Below, one piece after another: positions 54,906 through 63,937 of a stretch of DNA of 64,000 nucleotides (positions within the stretch are counted from its first letter, which is position 1; each line of letters opens with the position of its first letter). The stretch comes from Vibrio sinensis. GTDB lineage: Bacteria; Pseudomonadota; Gammaproteobacteria; Enterobacterales; Vibrionaceae. Where the stretch lies: NCBI RefSeq assembly GCF_003605645.1, contig NZ_QVMU01000004.1, positions 172,533 through 236,532 of the forward strand, given 5' to 3'. Both the position numbers and the translations under genes were made by a program. Under the pieces are notes generated by a model. That model was not told the origin of the DNA. It searched no databases and saw only the letters and a program-made list of their open reading frames with translations.

Positions 54906-55628
54906 TTACTTCCCTTCTTCTTGTGCAGTTTCTGTCGTAGAAGTTTCAGTCACAGCATCTGCTGATTGACGGTTCAAGCGAGATTCAATGAATTTCGCAA
55001 ACAATGAAAACACCACAAATGAAGCAATCGCTGTTGGCAAAGCCCAAAGCGCCATTGTTTCAAGTTTTACGTCCAACTGGTTGTCAGCCATTACGCCTTT
55101 AATCAACAAAATACCACCAGTGCCGATGAACAATAGCTGACTAAAGAAGTTACCGAAGTTCTCACTCGCCGCAGCCAGCGCACGAATTGATTGACGTTTC
55201 TCGTCTGAAAGATTTGGTGATGATTTCTCAGCCGCCGCTTCTGACATAGGTGCAATTAACGGACGAATCATTGATGGATGACCACCAATACTCAGCCCCA
55301 TACCATTGGTCACTTTGCGCAGTAAAAGGTAGGTCATTAAAATTTTACTTACTGACGCTTTTTTCATAGAACCGATCAAAGCTTCTGCACGTTGACGTAA
55401 GCCGTAACGCTCAAGAATGCCGATCATAGGTAAGATAAGGATGAAAAGAGACATGTAACGGTTTTGAGTAAAAGATTGTCCTAATATCGATAGGATCTCC
55501 ATTACCGCGATATCCGCGACCAAACCAGTTGCAACCCCGGCAACTAATATAACTAACAACGTATTCTGCTTGAGAGCAAGACCCACGGTTATTATCACAA
55601 TGCCAATCAATGGCCAAAAATCAATCAT
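54906..55628 (-). CDS. DUF969-family membrane protein (predicted 5-oxoproline transporter subunit)
   Basis: The 240-residue protein has about six helices and the block GLSIGGHPSMIRPLIAPMSEAAAE of DUF969. It is first in the operon with DUF979 and pcp. The charged tail RLNRQSADAVTETSTTETAQEEGK is cytoplasmic. It is the partner subunit of the next gene. Confidence 0.88.
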   Translation of the reverse strand: MIDFWPLIGIVIITVGLALKQNTLLVILVAGVATGLVADIAVMEILSILGQSFTQNRYMSLFILILPMIGILERYGLRQRAEALIGSMKKASVSKILMTYLLLRKVTNGMGLSIGGHPSMIRPLIAPMSEAAAEKSSPNLSDEKRQSIRALAAASENFGNFFSQLLFIGTGGILLIKGVMADNQLDVKLETMALWALPTAIASFVVFSLFAKFIESRLNRQSADAVTETSTTETAQEEGK

Positions 55629-55968
55629 AGGTACCCTCTGTACTTCCTGTTTATATATTTGTTATCAATGAAATACAAAAATCACCGATGCTTCGAGTAT
55701 ACGGAAGCGAATGCAAACGATTCAATTAGATATTTTTGTGATTTCAATCACTTTTATTTTTCGAAAATAAGATTCCAATTTAATATTTTTATAGAATTAG
55801 CCTTTAGAAAAACTGTTTTAAAAATCTCTTGCCACCTTATACCTGCTACCTTTCGCACTGCGTACAACCCAATATTCAATACTAATTTGAAAACCAAATA
55901 ACATCGTCTTGCAGGTTATTCATAACTGAGTGAATCCCAAGATCTGAAATAAAAACTGACACTCTTAG
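55629..55968. other. Divergent promoter region
   Basis: About 340 AT-rich bases lie between the pcp operon and the copper operon. They should carry the pcp operon promoter. No ORF accepted. Confidence 0.45.
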
Positions 55969-55999
55969 TTGACTTTACCCTAGGGGTAAGCTTTATATT
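55969..55999 (+). promoter_or_regulatory. MerR/CueR-type metal-responsive promoter
   Basis: TTGACT (-35, 55969-55974) and TATATT (-10, 55994-55999) are separated by 19 bases, the overlong spacer typical of MerR-family activated promoters. The spacer holds the dyad CTTTACCC-TA-GGGGTAAG. The whole 27-base pattern is like E. coli CueR sites upstream of copA and cueO. Since the genes behind it handle copper, CueR is the best guess; the regulator gene is not in the window. Confidence 0.72.
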
Positions 56000-56033
56000 C
56001 CATATATCTCTTTATTTTGATTGGCTTATTTGA

Positions 56034-56546
56034 ATGTCATCGGTTACGTTGAAATCGACATGGTTAACTCTAGTTACAGCGCTCACCTTATTGGTGTCTA
56101 GCGTCGTTTCTAGTGCGCCGCTTATGACATTTCAAATGATCGAAGCCAACACGAAAATGACGATGTCATCGCATGACGACAATAATGATGAATTGATGCA
56201 TAGCTCAGGGCACAACGACTCTAGTCATCATGCGATGAATCAGAGTATGGACCCCAATCAAACGCATCATGCTTTAACTAGAGCACCATCTAATAGCCCA
56301 CATCACAATTCAACTAGCGTTGAGAATGAGATTGGCAGTAACAATATCGATAGCATGATCAACTGCGCCGATGGTAATAACATGAGTCATAACTGTTGTG
56401 ATGCAACCTGCACCAACGTCATGGCTGCCCTCTCTCAAGCCCGTGCTTCGCATTTTCAACATACTCAGCTCGCACTAATGCCTCTTGAGGGGCTTACTGC
56501 AGAAACCTTCGAGCCAAGTTCGCTCTACCGCCCCCCTATAGCTTAA
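56034..56546 (+). CDS. His/Met-rich periplasmic metal-binding protein
   Basis: The 170-residue protein has a signal peptide (MSSVTLKSTWLTLVTALTLL, cleavage near SSA). It is followed by a disordered His- and Met-rich part (SSGHNDSSHHAMNQSMD, NQTHHALT, PHHNS) and a Cys cluster MSHNCCDATCTNVM before SLYRPPIA. The pattern fits a copper-binding accessory of the efflux system, similar in style to CopL/DUF2946-type proteins. It is first in the operon, 35 bases behind the promoter. Confidence 0.72.
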   Translation: MSSVTLKSTWLTLVTALTLLVSSVVSSAPLMTFQMIEANTKMTMSSHDDNNDELMHSSGHNDSSHHAMNQSMDPNQTHHALTRAPSNSPHHNSTSVENEIGSNNIDSMINCADGNNMSHNCCDATCTNVMAALSQARASHFQHTQLALMPLEGLTAETFEPSSLYRPPIA

Positions 56547-56643
56547 TTCTGTTCTCCTTTTCGGCCCTCGACACTTTCTCTCGAGGTGATTAGTTGCGCC
56601 TATACATTAGAGGCCATTCGCCCTAAATGTATGCGCTTAAAGA

Positions 56644-58047
56644 ATGGATATTTTTGTGATGAACAATCCAAGCGTTTTGGCTCACTCCTTGTGCGCCGTG
56701 GCAGTTATTTCCGCGCCAATGGCAATGGCTCATAACAGTGAGAGCCCCCCTCGCATCGCTGTTTCACACTCGATAACAAGATTAATCGAACAAGCTATTA
56801 CTCATGATGCAACTCGCAAGCAGTTTGCCGCGCAATCACAAGCGGTTCGTGAAACTGGTATAGCTAGTGCCACTCTTATGGATCCAAAAGTAAAAATCGG
56901 CGTTGGTGGGCTACCCACTGACAGTTTCAAATTCGATGACGACCCTATGACCAACATCTCTTTGGGTGTTATGCAGCAATTTGAGCGTGGTGACACATTA
57001 GATTTACAACAGAAAAAAGCTAACCAACAAGCTGATAGCATCACATTACAAAGCGCAGCTCGGGAATTAGACATTGCCAATGCGATGAGCCAACTGTGGC
57101 TTGAACTTGGCTATCAACAAACAGCGCAGCAGATTTTGCGTGAAAATCAGCGTCTATTGAGAGAACTCGAAAACGTCATTCAAACCAATTACGCCATTGG
57201 CACCAGTGAAGCTCAAGATCTATTACAAGCTCAACTTCAAGTTAGCCAGTTAGATGAAAAGCTCAATGCAAATCAGCAGATGCAGCAACGCATCATTGCG
57301 CAGCTTTCAGAGTGGCTCGGTTCAAAATGGCTCGATAATAATCCATCCAACCCAAAACCAAATTTACAGGCGACCAATCAACTCGACTGGATAAAGCTTG
57401 ATGGGTTAATCGATACAGAGCGTGATCAGACACAACACTATCGCCTACTCGCACAACATCCAATGGTAAAAATGGCGGATATCGCCATTGCGACTAATCA
57501 CACTCAAGTAGAGATAGCTGAACAAGCCTATCAACCGCAATTTGGGGTTGAAGTCATGTATGCCTATCGACAAGCCAACAATATGCGTGGAGAACCGGCC
57601 TCAGATCTGGTCAGTGCATACCTCACCATGGATATCCCCCTATTTACAGGTAACCGACAAGATCGAACTCATGCTGCGACGCAATATCAACTTGGAGCAA
57701 CACAGCAGCAAAAAGACCGCCTATTGGCGCAAATGAACGCCAATGTGAATCGCCTCTTGGTCGATAGAAGTAACCTAACTCAGCGATTAGAACGCTACAG
57801 CCTAACCTTGTTACCACAAGTAGAAGCTCGAATCGACGCTGTAGAACGTGGCTATCAAAACAACACGGCACAATTTAATGATGTGATTTCAGCTAGTCGT
57901 GAAGCGCTGAATCTGCAACTTGAACAAGCTCGTTTAGTGACGGATCTGAATATTGTGAACAGTAATTTGGCGGCACTATTAAGTGCGTTTGATTACCAAG
58001 TCACGCCAGCGACTTACTCAATTCATGATACTCAACCGACAAATTAG
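56644..58047 (+). CDS. cusC: CusC-like outer-membrane efflux channel (TolC family)
   Basis: The 467-residue protein has a signal sequence (LCAVAVISAPMAMA) and two TolC-type repeats of long coiled helices (ARELDIANAMSQLWLELGYQQTAQQIL, then DRLLAQMNANVNRLLVDRSN). It forms the outer-membrane exit duct of a tripartite pump with the next two proteins. Met 659-frame alternative start exists. The gene symbol is by position and similarity. Confidence 0.85.
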   Translation: MDIFVMNNPSVLAHSLCAVAVISAPMAMAHNSESPPRIAVSHSITRLIEQAITHDATRKQFAAQSQAVRETGIASATLMDPKVKIGVGGLPTDSFKFDDDPMTNISLGVMQQFERGDTLDLQQKKANQQADSITLQSAARELDIANAMSQLWLELGYQQTAQQILRENQRLLRELENVIQTNYAIGTSEAQDLLQAQLQVSQLDEKLNANQQMQQRIIAQLSEWLGSKWLDNNPSNPKPNLQATNQLDWIKLDGLIDTERDQTQHYRLLAQHPMVKMADIAIATNHTQVEIAEQAYQPQFGVEVMYAYRQANNMRGEPASDLVSAYLTMDIPLFTGNRQDRTHAATQYQLGATQQQKDRLLAQMNANVNRLLVDRSNLTQRLERYSLTLLPQVEARIDAVERGYQNNTAQFNDVISASREALNLQLEQARLVTDLNIVNSNLAALLSAFDYQVTPATYSIHDTQPTN

Positions 58048-58056
58048 GACAATCCA

Positions 58057-59886
58057 ATGAGCACACATACAAAAACAAATCAGACTTCTAAGCACATTAC
58101 CAAGATTGCCCCTGTCGCTTTATTAATCGGCATTGCACTGGGCGTGGGTATCAGCCAATCATCTGCATTCAACGGCCTATTGCACCCTATTATGGGTATG
58201 GATACACAAGTGGCCCAGGAATCTTCATCATCAGAGGACGATGCTCCGTTATATTGGGTTGCACCGATGGACCCGAATTATCAACGTGATAAACCGGGAA
58301 AATCACCAATGGGTATGGATCTCATTCCGGTTTACGCCAGTGATCTGGGTAATAAAGGCGATAAAGCCGGTACGGTGAAAATTAGCCCCTCAGTTGAAAA
58401 TAATCTTGGCGTAAAAACGACTCAGGTAGCTTGGAATACATTATCTCCTCGTATCGAAACCGTCGGTTATATTGCTTTTGATGAAAGCCAGCTATGGCAA
58501 ACCAACGTTCGCGTTGCGGGTTGGGTTGAGAAGTTATTTATTAATGCGGTCGGTGAACGTGTTCAAAAAGGCGATGTACTCTTCACGCTCTATTCGCCGG
58601 AAGTCGTCAAGGCGCAAGAAGAGTTATTAAATGCGTATCGAACCGGTCGCAGTGGTCTTGTTACAGGTGCAACCGAACGACTCGTGACATTAGGGGTGGA
58701 TCGCTCTCAAATAACACAAATCGTAAAACGTGGTAAAGCAACTCAAACGATTGAAGTAAAAGCGGTCGCCGATGGGATTATCGCCAGCCTGAATATTCGT
58801 GAGGGCGGCTATTTATCACCTGCGCAAGCAGTGATCAGTGCTGGCCCTTTAAACGAAGTGTGGGTCGATGCAGAAGTCTTTGAGCGCCAAGCTCAGTGGA
58901 TGAAAGCAGGGACAGACGCCACAATGACGCTCGATGCAATTCCCGGAAAAACATGGCAAGGCAGTATCGACTACGTCTATCCGATTCTTGATCCCAAGAC
59001 ACGAACGCTGCGTGTTCGCCTTAAGTTCCCTAATCCCGATGGCGAATTGAAACCCAATATGTTTGCTAACATCGCGTTGCAACCTGTCAGTGAGCAATCA
59101 GTATTGACCGTTCCTCGCTCCTCTGTGATCCGTGCTGGAGGAATGACACGAGTTGTTCTTGCTGAGGGCAATGGCAAATATCGCTCAACACGTATCGAAA
59201 TCGGAAAAGAAGCGGGCGATTTAATTGAAGTTAGCGGAGGGTTGAATGAACAGGATCGCATCGTCACTTCTGCACATTTCTTAATTGACTCAGAGTCAAG
59301 CCAATCCGCTGACTTATCGCGTATTTCTATGCGTAATGATCATCAAACCTCATCACCACTAGAAACGGTATGGGCAAAAGGTCAAATCACCGATGTTATG
59401 CAAGGTCATCGAATGCTCACCATCAACCATCAACCAGTACCTGAGTGGAATTGGCCAGGGATGGTGATGAACTTTACCTTTGCTGATTCTGTCATGCTCT
59501 CAGACAAACAATGGCAGGAACTGCAACGCGGTCAAACGATTGAATTTGAAATGGCGAAAACCCCAGATGGCCAATATCAGATTGTCGATTTTCGTTTCAA
59601 TAACAGCAAATCAAACAAAGACGCAATAGCCACTGAGGTGTGGGTCGATGGCTCAATCACTATGCTCATGGCGGATTTTGACATGATCACACTCTCCCAC
59701 TCCGCAATTCCACAATGGGACTGGCAAGCTGGAGAGATGAACTTCACCGTTGGCAGCAGTATCGATCTTAGTGGTCTATCTGAGGGGCAGAAATTACGTT
59801 TTCTTGTCGCTAAAAATGGTTCTGAGTTCAGTCTCGAACGTATCGAGACACAAAATACGGAATCTGATCACAAGGAGGAGATGTAA
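58057..59886 (+). CDS. cusB: CusB-like periplasmic adaptor with heavy-metal-binding and two CusF-like domains
   Basis: The 609-residue protein starts with a membrane anchor or signal, then LYWVAPMDPNYQRDKPGKSPMGMDLIPVY (residues 65-93), a YHS-like heavy-metal-binding domain. The adaptor body (barrel-sandwich, lipoyl and beta-barrel parts) follows to about 420. Two CusF-like OB folds close it: the first (about 435-515) keeps the copper ligands H458, W466, M469, M471 in NHQPV and NWPGMVMNF; the second (about 525-600) keeps H548, W556, M561 but has G559 in place of the first Met. Normal CusB lacks these domains; CusF is usually separate. Confidence 0.9.
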   Translation: MSTHTKTNQTSKHITKIAPVALLIGIALGVGISQSSAFNGLLHPIMGMDTQVAQESSSSEDDAPLYWVAPMDPNYQRDKPGKSPMGMDLIPVYASDLGNKGDKAGTVKISPSVENNLGVKTTQVAWNTLSPRIETVGYIAFDESQLWQTNVRVAGWVEKLFINAVGERVQKGDVLFTLYSPEVVKAQEELLNAYRTGRSGLVTGATERLVTLGVDRSQITQIVKRGKATQTIEVKAVADGIIASLNIREGGYLSPAQAVISAGPLNEVWVDAEVFERQAQWMKAGTDATMTLDAIPGKTWQGSIDYVYPILDPKTRTLRVRLKFPNPDGELKPNMFANIALQPVSEQSVLTVPRSSVIRAGGMTRVVLAEGNGKYRSTRIEIGKEAGDLIEVSGGLNEQDRIVTSAHFLIDSESSQSADLSRISMRNDHQTSSPLETVWAKGQITDVMQGHRMLTINHQPVPEWNWPGMVMNFTFADSVMLSDKQWQELQRGQTIEFEMAKTPDGQYQIVDFRFNNSKSNKDAIATEVWVDGSITMLMADFDMITLSHSAIPQWDWQAGEMNFTVGSSIDLSGLSEGQKLRFLVAKNGSEFSLERIETQNTESDHKEEM

Positions 59887-62800
59887 TGATTGCAGCCATT
59901 ATTCGTTGGTCAATCAACAACCGATTTCTCGTCTTGGTCGCGACACTCTTTTTGACCCTTGGGGGTCTTTACAGCGTGAAGAATACACCAGTTGATGCGC
60001 TACCTGATTTATCAGATGTGCAGGTGATCATTAAAACCAGTTATCCGGGTCAAGCACCACAAGTGGTGGAAGACCAAGTCACCTACCCACTCACTACCGC
60101 AATGCTCGCAGTACCGGGCGCGAAAACCGTTCGTGGTTATTCATTCTTTGGCGATTCTTATGTCTATATCATTTTTAATGATGATACCGATATGTATTGG
60201 GCTCGCTCACGAGTTTTAGAATACCTAAGTCAAGTCGCTCCTAAACTGCCACCGAATGCCAAACCGACACTCGGGCCAGATGCAACGGGAGTGGGCTGGA
60301 TATATAGCTATGTGTTGCAAGACAAAACTGGGCAACACGATCTTGCCGAGTTACGTAGCTTGCAAGATTGGTTTTTAAAATATGAATTGCAAACGGTCGC
60401 GGGCGTCTCTGAAGTGGCGACGGTCGGCGGTATGGTGAAGCAATATCAGGTTCAAATTGATCCAGCGAAGTTGCGTGCTTATGATCTCACCTTGCAGCAA
60501 GTCAATATGGCGATTCAAAACGGCAACCAGGAAACCGGCGCTTCTGTTATTGAAGTCGCTGAAGCTGAGCATATGGTTCGCACCACGGGTTACTTGACTG
60601 GTATCGAAGACATTCAATCACTACCATTGAAAGTGACTGAGAAAGGCACACCGCTATTATTAGGCGATATTGCTGATATCAATCTTGGCCCTCAAATGCG
60701 CCGTGGTATTTCAGAGTTCAATGGTGAGGGTGAAGCGGTAGGCGGCGTTATAGTGATGCGTTTTGGTGAAAACGCCAGCGACGTTATCGACCGAGTCAAA
60801 GAAAAACTCACGGTGCTACAGCGCAGTTTGCCGCCGGGCGTTGAAATTGTCGCGACTTATGATCGTTCGACATTGATTGACTCTGCCGTTGAAAACCTTT
60901 GGAAAAAACTGGCTGAAGAGTTCATCGTCGTTGCGATTGTTTGCGCACTGTTCTTATTCCACATTCGTTCGTCATTGGTTATCGCCCTAAGTTTGCCAGT
61001 GGGTATTTTGTCTGCATTTATCGTCATGCACTGGCAAGGGATCAACGCAAATATCATGTCACTCGGCGGCATTGCCATTGCGATAGGTGCCATGGTCGAT
61101 GGTGCCATCGTCATGATAGAAAACGTGCATAAACACATCGAGAAAACACCCCTCACCGATGAAAATCGCTGGCAAGTCATCTCAAAAGCGGCTGAAGAAG
61201 TCGGCGCGCCGTTGTTCTTTTCGCTGCTTATCATCACGTTAAGTTTTGTGCCCGTATTTGCACTTGAGGGCCAAGAGGGAAAAATGTTCTCGCCGTTGGC
61301 GTTTACAAAAACCTACGCAATGGCTGCTGCAGCTGGCCTTGCCATCACCTTGGTACCCGTATTAATGGGCTATTTTATTCGCGGTAAAATTTTGCCCGAA
61401 AACAAAAATCCAGTGAATAAAGGCTTGATTGCCCTCTATCGCCCTGCACTGTCGTTAAGTTTAAAGTACCCAAAATCAATCATTCTCATCGCAGTTGCGT
61501 TGATGGGTTCAGCCTACTATCCATTGAGTAAAATGGGCAGCGAGTTTATCCCACCATTGGATGAGGGCGACTTAATGTACATGCCAACAACCTATCCCGG
61601 TATTTCAATAGGTAAAGCACGGGAGTTACTACAGCAAACCAACAAATTAATCAAAACCGTTCCTGAGGTAAATACCGTATGGGGCAAAATTGGCCGAGCA
61701 GATACCGCGACCGATCCCGCTCCGCTGACGATGATTGAAACAGTAATACAGCTAAAACCTCGCGACCAATGGCGTGACGGCGTAACAACCGAATCGCTGC
61801 GTAAAGAGTTTGATGCCCTTGTTCAATTCCCAGGGCTAACCAATGCTTGGGTTATGCCAATCAAAACTCGCATTGATATGTTAGCAACCGGAATTAAAAC
61901 GCCTATCGGGATCAAAATTGCAGGCGCAGATTTGAAAACCATTGAAAACATCGGTGCTGAACTCGAACCAATCCTCAATAATATTCAAGGCACGGCTTCT
62001 GTTTATGCTGAACGTGTTGCCGGCGGACGTTACGTCACTATCGATATTAAACGTCGCGCCGCAGCTCGTTATGGTTTGAGTATTAAAGACGTTCAACAAG
62101 TCGTATCAACTGCGGTTGGCGGAATGAATGTTGGCGAAACCATTGAGGGACTTGAACGCTACCCGATTAACGTGCGTTATCCACAAAACTATCGTGATTC
62201 GGTAACCACACTTCAAACGCTGCCATTGGTGACCCCTAATGGCGCACGTATCGCACTTGCTGATGTGGCAGATGTCCGTTACGAAGATGGTCCTCCAATG
62301 ATCAAAACGGAAAATGCACGACCAAACGGCTGGGTATTTGTTGATATTGAAGGCAGAGATCTCGGCTCCTACGTGGATGAAGCTCAACAAGCCGTTGCCT
62401 CACAGTTGTCATTGCCTGCTGGGTACTCACTAGCGTGGTCTGGTCAATATGAATACATGGAACGCGCTAAAGAACGATTGAGTGTCGTGGTTCCTATCAC
62501 TTTGGCCATCATCATGTTGCTGCTCTATTTGAGCTTCCGTCGTGTGGGTGAAGTGCTAATTATCATGGCGACACTGCCTCTCGCCATGGTTGGTGGACTG
62601 TGGTTGATGCAATATCTCGGCTTCAATTTCTCGATAGCGGTTGGTGTTGGCTTTATTGCCCTTGCGGGAGTGGCTGTTGAAATTGGTGTCATTATGTTGG
62701 TTTATCTCAACCAAGCGTGGGAAAGCAAAAAGCAGCAATCACAGCACGATCGCAATCCGTTGCAAGCACAAGATCTTACTGACGCCATTAATGAGGGGGC

Positions 62801-63053
62801 TGGGCTTCGGGTTCGTCCCGTCATGATGACGGTACTTACCGTTATTATCGGTCTTATTCCCATCATGTATGGCGAGGGAACCGGCTCAGAAGTGATGCAG
62901 CGAATTGCAGCACCCATGATTGGTGGAATGGCTTCGGCATTGATTCTGACACTGCTTGTGCTGCCAGCCACGTTCAAACTGTGGAAAGAACGCGAGCTAA
63001 TTCGACAGAAAACCGAGCATCAAAATCTCAATCAGCAACCACTAAACCACTAA
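59886..63053 (+). CDS. cusA: CusA-like copper/silver RND efflux pump
   Basis: The 1055-residue HME-type RND transporter has twelve membrane helices and two large periplasmic loops. NIMSLGGIAIAIGAMVDGAIVMIENVHKHIE is the heavy-metal RND signature. The start overlaps the cusB stop (TAATG). It pumps Cu(I) or Ag(I) from the periplasm or cytoplasm through the CusC duct. The stop codon lies in a repeat of CCACTAAA. Confidence 0.96.
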   Translation: MIAAIIRWSINNRFLVLVATLFLTLGGLYSVKNTPVDALPDLSDVQVIIKTSYPGQAPQVVEDQVTYPLTTAMLAVPGAKTVRGYSFFGDSYVYIIFNDDTDMYWARSRVLEYLSQVAPKLPPNAKPTLGPDATGVGWIYSYVLQDKTGQHDLAELRSLQDWFLKYELQTVAGVSEVATVGGMVKQYQVQIDPAKLRAYDLTLQQVNMAIQNGNQETGASVIEVAEAEHMVRTTGYLTGIEDIQSLPLKVTEKGTPLLLGDIADINLGPQMRRGISEFNGEGEAVGGVIVMRFGENASDVIDRVKEKLTVLQRSLPPGVEIVATYDRSTLIDSAVENLWKKLAEEFIVVAIVCALFLFHIRSSLVIALSLPVGILSAFIVMHWQGINANIMSLGGIAIAIGAMVDGAIVMIENVHKHIEKTPLTDENRWQVISKAAEEVGAPLFFSLLIITLSFVPVFALEGQEGKMFSPLAFTKTYAMAAAAGLAITLVPVLMGYFIRGKILPENKNPVNKGLIALYRPALSLSLKYPKSIILIAVALMGSAYYPLSKMGSEFIPPLDEGDLMYMPTTYPGISIGKARELLQQTNKLIKTVPEVNTVWGKIGRADTATDPAPLTMIETVIQLKPRDQWRDGVTTESLRKEFDALVQFPGLTNAWVMPIKTRIDMLATGIKTPIGIKIAGADLKTIENIGAELEPILNNIQGTASVYAERVAGGRYVTIDIKRRAAARYGLSIKDVQQVVSTAVGGMNVGETIEGLERYPINVRYPQNYRDSVTTLQTLPLVTPNGARIALADVADVRYEDGPPMIKTENARPNGWVFVDIEGRDLGSYVDEAQQAVASQLSLPAGYSLAWSGQYEYMERAKERLSVVVPITLAIIMLLLYLSFRRVGEVLIIMATLPLAMVGGLWLMQYLGFNFSIAVGVGFIALAGVAVEIGVIMLVYLNQAWESKKQQSQHDRNPLQAQDLTDAINEGAGLRVRPVMMTVLTVIIGLIPIMYGEGTGSEVMQRIAAPMIGGMASALILTLLVLPATFKLWKERELIRQKTEHQNLNQQPLNH

Positions 63054-63086
63054 ACCACTAAACCACTAAACCACTAAACCACTAAG
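63039..63086 (+). repeat. 8-bp tandem repeat over the cusA stop codon
   Basis: CCACTAAA is present five times in a row from 63039, then CCACTAAG. The cusA stop TAA is at 63051-63053, inside the second unit, so the C-terminus PLNH is encoded by the repeat. Loss or gain of units would not move the stop, because the sequence before the first stop stays the same while two units remain. Confidence 0.92.
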
Positions 63087-63212
63087 GTTAGAACCAGAAA
63101 ATAAAGCCATAACAAAACACACAACCAACAAGCGTTCAACTTAACGAAACTGGGGCGATGTAGAGCATCGCCCAGATAATTAGACTTCACAAGGAAAGAA
63201 AAGGAAAGCACC

Positions 63213-63740
63213 ATGAAAAAAACAATCTTCACACTGGCCCTAACTCTCACCAGCACGTTGGCTATTGCACAAGGTATAGATCACTCATCAATGGAACATG
63301 GCGAGATGAAACACGGAAAAATGATGAAAGAAATGGATCACAGCAACATGATGAACATGCACGGCATGTCAAAAGTGGGAATGCCAGCTAAAGGAGCAAA
63401 GCCAGACAAAGTCGTTCATGTAATTCTCGCAGATGACATGAGCATTACTTTTAAAAAAGAAGTGAATATCGAACCTAATGATGTGGTTCAATTTGTCGTA
63501 ATGAACACAGGAAATCAGCCACACGAGTTTTCAATTGGCTCTAAAGATGAACTTACCGCGCATAGAGAAATGATGGCGAAAATGAAAGGAATGGAACACG
63601 ACACTAATAGCTCCATCATTGTTCAACCTAAAAAGGCTCGTCAATTTGTTTGGCATTTCCACGGTGACAACAAGGTAGAAATTGCCTGTAATCTCGCCGA
63701 TCATGCCAATGCTGGTATGGTGAAAAAACTCACACTGTAA
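63213..63740 (+). CDS. CopI-like periplasmic cupredoxin
   Basis: The 175-residue protein has signal peptide MKKTIFTLALTLTSTLAIAQ, a Met/His-rich linker (MEHGEMKHGKMMKEMDHSNM) and a cupredoxin fold. Type 1 copper ligands are visible: His in NQPHEFSIG, Cys in EIACNLADHANAGM, with the following His and Met. It resembles CopI-type copper-resistance cuproproteins. It lies 160 bases after cusA, past the tandem repeat, with AAGGAAAG before the start. Confidence 0.88.
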   Translation: MKKTIFTLALTLTSTLAIAQGIDHSSMEHGEMKHGKMMKEMDHSNMMNMHGMSKVGMPAKGAKPDKVVHVILADDMSITFKKEVNIEPNDVVQFVVMNTGNQPHEFSIGSKDELTAHREMMAKMKGMEHDTNSSIIVQPKKARQFVWHFHGDNKVEIACNLADHANAGMVKKLTL

Positions 63741-63899
63741 TATCTATATTAAGCTTGATTGATGATCGTAAATAAGAATCAATATTCCAAACCTAAGCAA
63801 CGAGATTGATTGTAAAGTAACTGGATTCGAGGCAATAAAAACGGGAGCTTAAAGCTTAATGCTGATCGTTTTAAATAATTGAACGATCCTGAGCAGGGT

Positions 63900-63937
63900 T
63901 CATAATCGGTCTCAACATAGTTGAGGCCGATTTTTTT
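63900..63937 (+). terminator. Strong terminator directly before the last ORF
   Basis: AATCGGTCTCAAC and GTTGAGGCCGATT form a long stem with a short loop and are followed by TTTTTTT. The T-run is one base from the next ATG. A weaker hairpin GATCGTT/AACGATC precedes it at 63864-63888. Confidence 0.85.
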
